Shown piece by piece: positions 17,678 through 26,472 of a stretch of DNA of 64,000 nucleotides (the first letter of the stretch is position 1; each line of letters begins with the position of its first letter). The position numbers and the translations under genes were made by a program. The notes under the pieces were generated by a model. It worked only from the letters and a program-made list of their open reading frames with translations. It was not told where the DNA came from and did no database searches. Origin of the DNA: DASPSR01 sp035516175 (GTDB lineage: Bacteria > Nitrospirota > UBA9217); contig DATJAO010000027.1 of NCBI GenBank assembly GCA_035516175.1, positions 1 through 64,000 of the forward strand, read 5' to 3'.

Positions 17678-18958
17678 ATGAAAGTCGCTGTCGAAAACAT
17701 CAGCCCGGTAAAGAAAAAACTCAATATTGAGATCGCGCCGGATTCCGTCATAAAAGAGATGGACAAAGCGATCTCGGACGTTGCAAAAAAGGCCAAGATC
17801 CCCGGATTCCGTCCGGGAAAGGCCCCAAAGGCAATCGTGGAAAGACACTATGGAGAGGAGGTCCGGTCCGAAGTCATGAACCGGCTGATCTCAGATTCCT
17901 ATCTGCGGGCGCTGCAGGAGCATAGTCTCAACCCCGTTGACGTGCCCGAGATCGACAATGTCTCATCGCTGGCAAAAGGGTCTCCGCTCACTTTTACGGC
18001 CACCGTGGAGGTCCGGCCAGACATCGTACTCGGCATATACGACGGTATCGAGGTGAAGGAAAAGGAAGTCACGGTGAGCGACGATGAAGTAAATCAGACG
18101 ATTGATCGCCTCCGCGAAATGTATGCACAGCTCGAAGTAGTTGAAGGGCGGCCGCTCGAGAAGAATGATACCGCGATTATCGACTTTGAAGGCCACAGGG
18201 AAGGCAAGCCCATCGACGGTGCCAAGGCTTCCGATTATATGATGGCCCTGGGCACGAACGCCCTGATCCCCGGCTTCGAGGACCAGCTGACTGGCATGAA
18301 CAAGGGTGAGACGCGTGAGATCAAGGTTACATTTCCCGCGGACTACAACAAGAAGGACTTGGCCGACAAGGATGCAACCTTCAAAGTTACACTCAAGGAG
18401 ATCAAGAAAAAGGTCCTCCCCGAGCTGAATGATGAGTTCGCCAAGGACATTGGCGGTAACAAGTCGGTGGACGAATTGAGAGAGGGGATCAAGAAGGATC
18501 TCGAAGCACGGAAACGGGACGAGCTGGCATCGGCCCAGCGTGAGGAACTGCTCTCGAAGCTTGTGGATGCCCATTCTTTCGACGTCCCGCCGGGCATGGT
18601 GGAACGTGAACTGCAGGCCATGGCCCGCCAGCAGGCCACGCGCATGGCTCGGCAAGGTAGGGATGTGAAATCATTCGATATTGCAAATTTCCGTGAAGAG
18701 AATAAAGTCCTAGCAGAGAAACGCGTCAGGGGTTTGCTGATCCTCGACGCCATCGCCGATAAAGAAAAGGTCGAAGTGAAAGAACAGGAAGTTTCCTCTG
18801 CGCTGGCGATGATGGCCAGGACATCGGGTCAGCCCGTTGAGGCGATCAAAAAATACTATGAATCGCTCGACGGCGGCCTGGACAACCTGAGGACCTCGCT
18901 GATCCAGGAAAAGACGCTCGGTCTCTTGCTTTCCCGCGCAAAGAAGAGTTATAATTGA
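17678..18958 (+). CDS. tig: Trigger factor
   Basis: 426 aa ribosome-bound chaperone with the full three-domain plan. The N-terminal ribosome-docking signature is GFRPGKAPKAIVE near residue 45. The FKBP-type prolyl isomerase domain spans about 150-245 (DTAIIDFEGHREGKPIDG, LIPGFEDQLTGMNKGE). The helical C-terminal chaperone arms follow, to KKSYN. The ATG is preceded by AAGGTGG. The gene starts the classic tig-clpP-clpX run. Confidence 0.97.
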   Translation: MKVAVENISPVKKKLNIEIAPDSVIKEMDKAISDVAKKAKIPGFRPGKAPKAIVERHYGEEVRSEVMNRLISDSYLRALQEHSLNPVDVPEIDNVSSLAKGSPLTFTATVEVRPDIVLGIYDGIEVKEKEVTVSDDEVNQTIDRLREMYAQLEVVEGRPLEKNDTAIIDFEGHREGKPIDGAKASDYMMALGTNALIPGFEDQLTGMNKGETREIKVTFPADYNKKDLADKDATFKVTLKEIKKKVLPELNDEFAKDIGGNKSVDELREGIKKDLEARKRDELASAQREELLSKLVDAHSFDVPPGMVERELQAMARQQATRMARQGRDVKSFDIANFREENKVLAEKRVRGLLILDAIADKEKVEVKEQEVSSALAMMARTSGQPVEAIKKYYESLDGGLDNLRTSLIQEKTLGLLLSRAKKSYN

Positions 18959-18990
18959 GCAAGAGAAACACGTCAGGAGAAAATAACGAT

Positions 18991-19596
18991 ATGTCATTGA
19001 TCCCCATGGTAATAGAACAAACGAGCCGCGGTGAGCGGGCGTATGATATTTATTCCAGACTCCTTAAAGACAGGATCATTTTCCTCGGCACGCCTATCGA
19101 CGATGTGGTGGCGAACACCGTGATAGCGCAGCTCCTGTTCCTTGAGGCGGACGACCCCGATAAGGACATCTATCTGTATATCAACTCCCCGGGTGGCATC
19201 GTCACCGCGGGGCTTGCCATCTACGATACCGTGAACTATATCAAGTCGCCGGTCTCGACCATCTGCATCGGCCAGGCCGCAAGCATGGGAGCGCTTTTGC
19301 TGGCAGCCGGTACCAAGGGCAAACGGTTTTCTCTGCCCCATGCACGCATTATGATACATCAACCCATGGGCGGGTTCCAGGGACAGGCAACCGACATTGA
19401 GATCCATGCCCGGGAGATTTTGAACATGAAGGATACTCTGAACCGGATTCTTTCAAAACATACGGGCCAGCCCATCGAGAAGATCCAGACCGATACAGAC
19501 CGTGATTTCTTCATGTCCGGCGAAGATGCAAAGCAGTATGGTCTTGTCGATGAGGTGATCGCGAAGAAAATGCCTCGCGGTACAAAGGAGAAATGA
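18991..19596 (+). CDS. clpP: ATP-dependent Clp protease proteolytic subunit
   Basis: 201 aa from the ATG at 18991, with AGGAGA upstream; the frame is open back to 18955 and overlaps the tig stop. The N-terminus MSLIPMVIEQTSRGERAYD is typical. The catalytic triad is visible: Ser in GQAASMGALL, His in MIHQPMGG, Asp in DTDRDFFMS. It forms the tetradecameric chamber served by ClpX, which is encoded four bases downstream. Confidence 0.98.
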   Translation: MSLIPMVIEQTSRGERAYDIYSRLLKDRIIFLGTPIDDVVANTVIAQLLFLEADDPDKDIYLYINSPGGIVTAGLAIYDTVNYIKSPVSTICIGQAASMGALLLAAGTKGKRFSLPHARIMIHQPMGGFQGQATDIEIHAREILNMKDTLNRILSKHTGQPIEKIQTDTDRDFFMSGEDAKQYGLVDEVIAKKMPRGTKEK

Positions 19597-19600
19597 CGCT

Positions 19601-20848
19601 ATGTCAGAGAAAGAGAAAAAAGAACATACAACCCCCCTCAAGTGCTCGTTCTGCGGCAAAGGGCAGGAAGAGGTCAAGAAGCTCATAGCCGGCCCTTCGG
19701 TATTCATCTGCAATGAGTGCGTGGACCTCTGCAACGAGATCATCGCCGAGGAGTGGGAGGAGGTCAAGGAAGCGAAGATCCCCCGCCTGCCGAAACCCGC
19801 GGAGATCAAACGCACCCTCGATGAATACGTGATTGGGCAGGAGCGCGCAAAGAAGATCCTGTCCGTGGCGGTGCACAACCACTACAAGCGGATAGGTGTC
19901 CAGCATGAGATCGGCGATGAAGTCGAGCTCCAGAAGAGCAATATTCTCCTGATCGGTCCCACGGGCGTGGGCAAGACCCTTCTCGCCCAGACGCTGGCCC
20001 GCATTCTCGATGTTCCGTTCACCATCGCTGACGCCACCACGCTCACGGAGGCGGGGTACGTGGGCGAGGACGTGGAGAACATCATTCTCAAGCTCCTCCA
20101 GAACGCCAACTACGACGTGGAACGCGCACAGCGCGGCATTGTGTACATCGATGAGATTGACAAGATCAGCCGCAAGTCCGAGAGCCCTTCGATCACGCGT
20201 GATGTATCCGGCGAGGGCGTGCAGCAGGCGCTTCTGAAGCTCATTGAGGGGACCGTTGCGAGTGTCCCCCCGCAGGGAGGCCGTAAGCATCCCCACCAGG
20301 AATTCATCCAGGTGGACACAAAGAACATCCTGTTTGTCTGCGGCGGCGCGTTCGTGGGCCTTGATGCCATCATCGAGCAGCGCATCGGCCAGAAGACCAT
20401 GGGTTTTGGCGCTGACATCCAGAGCAAAAAGGAGCGGAAGCTGAGCGAGACGCTCGCCAGCCTCCAGCCCGGTGACCTGCTCAAGTATGGTCTCATTCCG
20501 GAATTCATCGGCCGCATGCCGGTCGTGGCCACGCTCGAAGAGCTTGACGAACACGCACTCATCGATATTCTCACGCGCCCCAAGAACGCCCTCATCAAAC
20601 AGTATCAGAAGCTGCTGGGGCTCGAAGGCTGCAAGCTGCGATTTACCGAGGGGGCGCTTGATGCCGTGTCCAAAAAGGCGATCAGCCGGAAGACAGGTGC
20701 GCGTGGTCTCCGTGCCATCCTTGAGGACGTGATGCTGAACGTGATGTACGATGTCCCGTCCCAGCCCGGCATCAGGGAGTGCATCATCAACGAAGAGGTG
20801 ATCAACGAAGGAGCCGAGCCGCTGCTCATTTACGAGAAGATAGCGTAA
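19601..20848 (+). CDS. clpX: Clp protease ATP-binding subunit ClpX
   Basis: 415 aa AAA+ unfoldase. The N-terminal zinc domain has CSFCGK and CNECVDLC. Walker A is GPTGVGKT, the pore loop is GYVGEDVE and Walker B is IVYIDEIDKI. The ClpP-docking tripeptide, usually IGF or LGF, is MGF here (RIGQKTMGFGAD). AAAGGAG lies ten bases before the ATG. It recognises tagged substrates and feeds them into ClpP. A terminator follows. Confidence 0.98.
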   Translation: MSEKEKKEHTTPLKCSFCGKGQEEVKKLIAGPSVFICNECVDLCNEIIAEEWEEVKEAKIPRLPKPAEIKRTLDEYVIGQERAKKILSVAVHNHYKRIGVQHEIGDEVELQKSNILLIGPTGVGKTLLAQTLARILDVPFTIADATTLTEAGYVGEDVENIILKLLQNANYDVERAQRGIVYIDEIDKISRKSESPSITRDVSGEGVQQALLKLIEGTVASVPPQGGRKHPHQEFIQVDTKNILFVCGGAFVGLDAIIEQRIGQKTMGFGADIQSKKERKLSETLASLQPGDLLKYGLIPEFIGRMPVVATLEELDEHALIDILTRPKNALIKQYQKLLGLEGCKLRFTEGALDAVSKKAISRKTGARGLRAILEDVMLNVMYDVPSQPGIRECIINEEVINEGAEPLLIYEKIA

Positions 20849-20878
20849 CGCATTGATCAGAAAAACAATAGCAGACGA

Positions 20879-20938
20879 CAGAGGACAGACAGGAGACGTC
20901 AGAAATGAACCGTTCTCTACTGCCCTCTGATTTTTTTT
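20879..20938 (+). terminator. Rho-independent terminator of the tig-clpP-clpX unit
   Basis: CAGAGGACAG (20879-20888) pairs with CTGCCCTCTG (20920-20929) at nine of ten positions, around a long inner segment that can itself fold. Eight T residues follow at 20931-20938. It lies 30 bases after clpX and ahead of engB. Confidence 0.7.
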
Positions 20939-20985
20939 AGACAGTTCTCGGACTTTCGCCTTCTACTCCTTGTCATCTGGAATTT

Positions 20986-21588
20986 ATGAGAATACTCTCT
21001 GCCGAATTCGTTACCAGTGCAACGGGGCCAAAACAGTTTCCCAGTGATCGAAAACCGCAGATCGCCTTTGCCGGCCGGTCGAATGTGGGCAAATCATCAG
21101 TTATTAATGCTCTTCTTTGCCGCAAGAATCTGGTAAAGACAAGCGCTACGCCCGGTAAAACCCAGCTCATCAATTTTTTCATTATAAACGAAGCATTCTA
21201 TTTCGTTGACCTCCCCGGATACGGTTATGCTCGCGTTCCGTACGCAGTGACCGACGCATGGAGGCCGATGATCGAAGGTTATTTGAAAGATTCCCCGGAA
21301 TTGCAAGCTGTCGTTGTGCTCCTCGATGTGCGACGGGAACCCGATGAACGCGATATCCGTTTGATAGAATGGCTGCGGCAGTATGATATCCCTGCGATAT
21401 ATGCCGTGACCAAGGCCGACAAGCTTAACCGTCAGGAGGCCGAGCGCGCACGGCGCAGCATCCTCTCGCGTCTGGAGATGACAGAGCCGGTGCTCATGAC
21501 ATCGGCCAAGAACGGTCAGGGGATCAAGGAATTGTGGGGAGAGATCAATAAAAAAATGAAGGATGCAAGGAATAAAATGCAGAATTAA
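20986..21588 (+). CDS. engB: Ribosome biogenesis GTPase EngB (YsxC/YihA)
   Basis: 200 aa GTPase. G1 is GRSNVGKSS near residue 32, G3 is DLPGYGYARV, G4 is TKADKLNR and G5 is MTSAKNGQG. The Gly-Tyr-Gly-Tyr after the G3 Asp is diagnostic for EngB. It assists 50S subunit assembly. It is separated from clpX by a terminator and followed by the mechanosensitive-channel gene. Confidence 0.96.
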   Translation: MRILSAEFVTSATGPKQFPSDRKPQIAFAGRSNVGKSSVINALLCRKNLVKTSATPGKTQLINFFIINEAFYFVDLPGYGYARVPYAVTDAWRPMIEGYLKDSPELQAVVVLLDVRREPDERDIRLIEWLRQYDIPAIYAVTKADKLNRQEAERARRSILSRLEMTEPVLMTSAKNGQGIKELWGEINKKMKDARNKMQN

Positions 21589-21642
21589 AACTTCATGAAT
21601 CTTTCCGCAATTTTCCTTCTGTATTTTATGAGGAGGCTTCCG

Positions 21643-23169
21643 ATGGATTTTCTTCAAGACCTCACGGGTTCGCCGTTCTGGGTGCTTGCGCTGAGCATAA
21701 TCATTTACGTCGGCGGCAGCATGGCGATCGGCTTGCTTGCCAGAAAATCGGACCTCCTCAAGCCCATCGGCTTCGGTCTGAAGCTTGTCGTATTGTTTAT
21801 TTCCATCCAGATATTCCTGCACCTTGGGCCCGCCGAATACCATCCGAGGATTGCAAACTACTTGAATTTCTTTTCCTGGCTTGTTATGACCTTCGCGGCG
21901 CTCCGCCTCGGGCTTTATACGTACGGTGATCTTTTCATCGTCCGGTGGAAGCGAGGCAGCTTTCCTGCGGCATTCAAGAATATCATAACATCCGTTGTCC
22001 TGGTAGTGCTCACGCTGATCCTCCTTAAGGAGATCCTGAGCATCAATGTTACCTCACTCATTGCTACGACCACGGTGCTCACAGCGACCATTGGCTTGGC
22101 ATTCCAGAGCACCCTCGCCAATATGCTGGCAGGGCTCACGATCCATCTCGAAAAACCGCTCAAGCAGGGGGACTGGATATTGGCCGGCGGACATGAGGGA
22201 CGCGTGATGGACATCACCCTGAGGTCGATAAGGATCATGACCCTCGAGAACAATGAGGTGTTCATCCCGAACAGCGCGGTCCTGAGCGGGGCCGTGGTGA
22301 ACTACAGCCTGCCCGATACAAACGTGTTGCGGACACTTACGGTAGGGGTGAGCTACGCAATCCCACCGAACAAAGTCAAGAGCGCCGTCCTCGAGGTTCT
22401 GTCAACCGTGCCGGGCGTTGCCAAGGGACCGGCACCCAGGATCCGGGTGATCAGCTACGGCGACTTTTCTGTCCAATATGAGATTCGTTATCCTCTGGCC
22501 AACTTCGCAACCCATGGGGATACGGAAGGGCAGATCATGAACCTCCTTTGGTATTGCTTCCGGAGAAGCGGCATCGACATCCCCATGCCGATCAGGGATG
22601 TAAACATGCACAACATTACTCTGGAGGGCCTCCGGGCAGAACAGGAACAGCGGGACACAGAGATCATGGCTTTGCTGGAAAAGGTGGAAATACTCTCACC
22701 GCTCAGCAAACCGGAGCTCAAGAAACTGGTCGAGCATCTGAGCGTGAAATCTTATGCATCAGGAGAGGTCCCCGTGCGGCAGGGGGAGCCGGGAGATTCA
22801 TTCTACATCATAAAGAGCGGCAGAGTGGATGTGGTTGTGGAAAAGTCTCCGGACGAGACTGCTGTGGTGGCAGCGCTTGGTCCCGGAAACTTTTTCGGCG
22901 AGATGAGTTTGCTCACCGGCGCAGCACGCACTGCCAGCATTCACGTGAAGGATGACGCTGAACTTATCGTGATCGATAAGGAGAGTTTTGGCATCACGCT
23001 GGCCAATAATCCATCTATCGTTGAATCCTTGAGCCATATCCTCTCCGAACGCCAGGCAGGCCTTGATGCGGAGCGCGAACGGCTTGACGCAGCGGCCCTT
23101 GAGCGACGCAAGAAAGATGTTTCAGTCCGGCTGCTTTCCAAGATCCGGGATTTCTTTGGCTTGAGTTAA
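21643..23169 (+). CDS. MscS-family channel with C-terminal cyclic-nucleotide-binding domain
   Basis: About 508 aa from the ATG at 21643, chosen because AGGAGG (21631-21636) lies six bases upstream; the frame is open from 21595. There are four or more membrane helices, then the MscS pore and vestibule region (LTATIGLAFQSTLANMLAGL, GDWILAGGHEGRVMDI). From about residue 360 there is a Crp-type cyclic-nucleotide domain with the cassette RQGEPGDSFYIIKSGRVDV and FGEMSLLTGAARTA. The second matches the phosphate-binding FGE...RTA pattern. This is the layout of bacterial cyclic-nucleotide-gated MscS-like channels. Ligand and gating are unknown here. Confidence 0.92.
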   Translation: MDFLQDLTGSPFWVLALSIIIYVGGSMAIGLLARKSDLLKPIGFGLKLVVLFISIQIFLHLGPAEYHPRIANYLNFFSWLVMTFAALRLGLYTYGDLFIVRWKRGSFPAAFKNIITSVVLVVLTLILLKEILSINVTSLIATTTVLTATIGLAFQSTLANMLAGLTIHLEKPLKQGDWILAGGHEGRVMDITLRSIRIMTLENNEVFIPNSAVLSGAVVNYSLPDTNVLRTLTVGVSYAIPPNKVKSAVLEVLSTVPGVAKGPAPRIRVISYGDFSVQYEIRYPLANFATHGDTEGQIMNLLWYCFRRSGIDIPMPIRDVNMHNITLEGLRAEQEQRDTEIMALLEKVEILSPLSKPELKKLVEHLSVKSYASGEVPVRQGEPGDSFYIIKSGRVDVVVEKSPDETAVVAALGPGNFFGEMSLLTGAARTASIHVKDDAELIVIDKESFGITLANNPSIVESLSHILSERQAGLDAERERLDAAALERRKKDVSVRLLSKIRDFFGLS

Positions 23170-23611
23170 TTACCTGCAATCTTACCCACCCTCATTTTAT
23201 TAACCACGATTTTATGTCTGTAATTCCTTGTCAGCGTTCCTCCTAACGCGGCTAAACCCTCAGAATCATCATACTCACATTGACAGGAATCCAACATCTC
23301 TGCGTTCATTCGCTCAATAAATTGACAATAAATAGTTTAGATTCATGCTAACATATTGAAAAAATGTATGTATTTTAATTGGCATATGAAGTGCATACAA
23401 ATTTATCATATACATCTAAAGTATTTTGCTTAATTGACGAAATTATGGGCAGGATGATGTAAATGCACCGTTACATGATATGCGTATGTTATTAGGAGCT
23501 TCCATGATAATTTGAACCAGTAGTATTGATTGTGTAGTGGTTACGTTAACAAGAAATCTTTAAATTCATATGATGATTAGGTCATCGGGAAAAAGAAAGG
23601 AGAAATGGTTT
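23170..23611 (+). promoter_or_regulatory. AT-rich leader and promoter region of the cytochrome cluster
   Basis: 442 bases with no recognisable gene and clearly higher AT content than the neighbours. TTGACA at 23322-23327 is a possible -35. The sequence 17 bases on (ATGCTA) is a poor -10. AAAGGAG at 23596-23602 is the ribosome-binding site that decides the cytochrome start. The long AT-rich leader suggests regulated expression, but I cannot name an operator. Confidence 0.4.
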
Positions 23612-26290
23612 ATGGATGGTCACATGGTTTCAAAGAGCAAAGCTGTCATGCTGGGATTATTAGTAATTCCTCTTATTTTCCTCTTCGCTGGATGTACAGG
23701 CAGTAACGGCGCGGCAGGAAGCACCACGGGCACCATCAGTGGAATCATCACGGCTGGAACTACTACGAATCCCATCTCAGGCGTTACTGTGAGCACGAAC
23801 CCGGTGACTGGCTCGGCCGCGAGCGGCGCGGACGGAAGCTATACGCTTTCCGTACCTGCGGGTTCCTACTCCGTTACGTTCGCCATGGCCGGTTACACTT
23901 CGGCGACTGCGAGCGTGAATGTGGCTGTCGGTACCACTTCACCGCTCAATGCGGCACTTCAGACGGCTGCTTCAGGGCAGCCCTCTGTGACCCTGGCCGC
24001 TTCCGGCCAGAACGTCGGCTTCAGCGTGCCGGTCACACTGACGGCAACAGCCACATCACCCAAGGGCGCATCGCTTTCCTATGCATGGTCTAGTGGTGCT
24101 AAGGCAAACGCGATAGTGACTCAGGCGACGGCGACCACCCCGTCCCTTGCCACTGCCTTGGGCGGCACGGCGGCCCCGTCAACCGATCCTGGCGGCTATG
24201 TTTCAGCCTATGTGCAGGAGAACCGCATAGGCGTCCTTCCGTTTAACTCCGACACCCGAGGAACGATCGCGCCGGCGGTAACGGTGACGGACGGCATGGG
24301 CGGGTCAACGAAGGTCTCCGTAAGCATCAATTCCGTGGGCCTACAGCCCGGCTTAAAGAATGTCGCCATAGGCCTTCCTGTTTACCTTAACAGCGGTTCG
24401 ACCTCTACAACGACCACGTGGACTGTTACCGGTCCTTCGTCGAGCGCAACCTACTCTACGTCGACGTCAATCGGCACGGGCCAGAACCCCTCGTTCACCC
24501 CTGATGTCCAGGGCAAGTATGTCGTCACGGCAACACCCGGCGGCACCATAAACATCTATGCAGGCAAGTGGGTCGGGGTTATCGACGCGGAAAACACGGC
24601 TGTTTACACTTCGAAGACCGTAACCACAGCCAACTCCATGTGGTACTCCTGGGCTCCTTCATCGACATCTTCGTCTCAGACGTACACGAACTGGCCGGTG
24701 ATCCAGGCAGACTGGGCATGCGGCTTCTGCCATAATGGCACCATAGCACCAGATAAGATAACGCCGTGGAAATCGACCGCGCACGCTTCGTTCTTCACCC
24801 GAGGACTCGAGAACATCACCTCGAACAGCGACTCCTGCCTCACCTGCCATACGACCGGATATGACCTCGCCAAGATGGCGGCCAATGACGGCTTCGATGA
24901 CATGATGGCAGCAGAAAGCTTCAAGTATCAGAAAGCGACCGGCGCATGGGCTGCCATGCTTGCAAGCGCACCAAACACGGCTCGGCGCGCGAACATCCAG
25001 TGCGAGAACTGCCATGGACCGCAGGACACCGGCTCAACCGACGTCGCTCACGCGAGGATAAGCGGCACGTTGTCAAGCGATCTGGCGGGTACCACCGTCC
25101 GAGTCGATTACAGCACGGAAGTATGCGCGGCCTGCCATTCGTCAGGCACCGGCCATCACTATGTATCAGAGTGGCGCACCCTCAACCCGGACACCAACAA
25201 GGGTCATTCCAACATGAACCAGTTCGATGCGACAGGATATCTCGGTCATGCCAAATCTACGGACGGCTCCTGCGCCCGATGCCATACGGCCGAGGGATTC
25301 GTGGCATACGTTTCCCAGTTGGCTACGGGCAACTCGGGCACGCTTCCGGCATCCGTGATCACCTGGACGAAGGACAATGCACATGTACAGACCTGCACAG
25401 CGTGTCACGACCCGCATAATGACACCAACGAGAACCAGCTCAGGATCAGCGACAGCATCCAGATGACCATGGCCGGCTTCGGCGTTGACGGCGTGGGCAA
25501 GGGTGCTATCTGCATGGCCTGCCACAACAACAGGAATGGCCTCCAGTGCGCTTCCGCACCTACCGGCACGGGCGCCGGCACGGGTACCTGCCCCGGCGGC
25601 AACCTGTCGCCGACAGGCCTGACATTCCTCCATGAGGACACCGATGCATATGCTCCACTCATGTTGGATACGCCGCACGATGCGGCTCAGGCCGAAGTGC
25701 TCATGGGCCGTGACTTCTTCTTCATGGGGACATCTCTTCCCATGCTTTCAAAGCATGCAAACGTGAAGGACACCTGCGTAGGCTGCCACATGACGCTTAA
25801 CCCGCAGACGCACCTTTCACACGGAGTGCCGGCCACCAGCAGCCATGTCTTTTACATCAAGGACGCAGATGTACCGACTCTCTGCGCGAACTGTCACAGC
25901 TCGAACGTTGACGGTGCGGCGATCCAGGCATATGTTGAAGACCAGATGCTGGTCCTCGGCCAGAAGATGTCTGCTAACATGCTTTCGAGGTTACCGGCAA
26001 CATTCTACATCAGCAAGGCGGCATGGACACTTGCCGGCACTACTAGCATCACGTATTCTAATGGTACCTTCTATTTTAACGGCACGCCCGGTAACATTAC
26101 ATCCGGGACGAAAGCAACCCTGTCGACCCTCACTACGGATGCGGCAGGCAATATCCCGGTATTCGGGCCGAACGACATTCTGAAGAAAGGCAACTGGAAC
26201 TGGATGATGCTCGAGCGCGATGGCAGCTTGGGCATTCACAACCCGTCGTTCGTTCAACAGGTACTTACCAACTCGATCGGGCAGTTTTAG
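23612..26290 (+). CDS. Nine-haem c-type cytochrome lipoprotein with Ig-like N-terminal domains
   Basis: About 892 aa from the ATG at 23612, which has AAAGGAG nine bases upstream; ATG codons at 23570 and 23573 give a longer N-terminus. The lipobox LFAGC puts the lipidated Cys at residue 28. Residues about 35-115 resemble a carboxypeptidase-regulatory/Ig-like fold (GTISGIITAG, DGSYTLSVPAGSYSVTF), then a PKD-like region. Between residues 370 and 762 there are nine CxxCH haem sites: CGFCH, CLTCH, CENCH, CAACH, CARCH, CTACH, CMACH, CVGCH and CANCH. Extra histidines can serve as distal ligands. It is probably exported and anchored to the outer membrane. The family is not one I can name. A barrel gene and two more cytochromes follow. 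Confidence 0.9.
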   Translation: MDGHMVSKSKAVMLGLLVIPLIFLFAGCTGSNGAAGSTTGTISGIITAGTTTNPISGVTVSTNPVTGSAASGADGSYTLSVPAGSYSVTFAMAGYTSATASVNVAVGTTSPLNAALQTAASGQPSVTLAASGQNVGFSVPVTLTATATSPKGASLSYAWSSGAKANAIVTQATATTPSLATALGGTAAPSTDPGGYVSAYVQENRIGVLPFNSDTRGTIAPAVTVTDGMGGSTKVSVSINSVGLQPGLKNVAIGLPVYLNSGSTSTTTTWTVTGPSSSATYSTSTSIGTGQNPSFTPDVQGKYVVTATPGGTINIYAGKWVGVIDAENTAVYTSKTVTTANSMWYSWAPSSTSSSQTYTNWPVIQADWACGFCHNGTIAPDKITPWKSTAHASFFTRGLENITSNSDSCLTCHTTGYDLAKMAANDGFDDMMAAESFKYQKATGAWAAMLASAPNTARRANIQCENCHGPQDTGSTDVAHARISGTLSSDLAGTTVRVDYSTEVCAACHSSGTGHHYVSEWRTLNPDTNKGHSNMNQFDATGYLGHAKSTDGSCARCHTAEGFVAYVSQLATGNSGTLPASVITWTKDNAHVQTCTACHDPHNDTNENQLRISDSIQMTMAGFGVDGVGKGAICMACHNNRNGLQCASAPTGTGAGTGTCPGGNLSPTGLTFLHEDTDAYAPLMLDTPHDAAQAEVLMGRDFFFMGTSLPMLSKHANVKDTCVGCHMTLNPQTHLSHGVPATSSHVFYIKDADVPTLCANCHSSNVDGAAIQAYVEDQMLVLGQKMSANMLSRLPATFYISKAAWTLAGTTSITYSNGTFYFNGTPGNITSGTKATLSTLTTDAAGNIPVFGPNDILKKGNWNWMMLERDGSLGIHNPSFVQQVLTNSIGQF

Positions 26291-26331
26291 TAAGTGACCG
26301 CAGAAACAACAGCACCAAATCTGTAATTAGC

Positions 26332-26373
26332 TCCCGGTGGACCCCGGATGGTCCGCCGGGAACTAGTCTTTTT
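26332..26373 (+). terminator. Strong hairpin terminator between cytochrome and barrel genes
   Basis: The 12-bp stem 26332-26343 / 26350-26361 has one T-G pair and a six-base loop. ACTAGT and a T5 run end it at 26373. It lies 41 bases behind the nine-haem cytochrome. It either ends that transcript or lets only part of it through to the downstream genes. Confidence 0.75.
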
Positions 26374-26472
26374 CAACACCGTGGACCGGCAGCTTTTTTG
26401 ATACATGAGGAAGAGGGAGACCTCTTAAAAAACAGCAACAGGACACTAAAAATTCGAAGGGGTCCCTTGGTC

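Noticed and set aside
20370..20420. ClpX docking tripeptide MGF instead of IGF
   Set aside because: A conservative change at a variable first position; not enough to suggest altered ClpP binding.
19604..20554. 316-codon minus-strand open frame
   Set aside because: Antisense shadow of clpX, which is certain.
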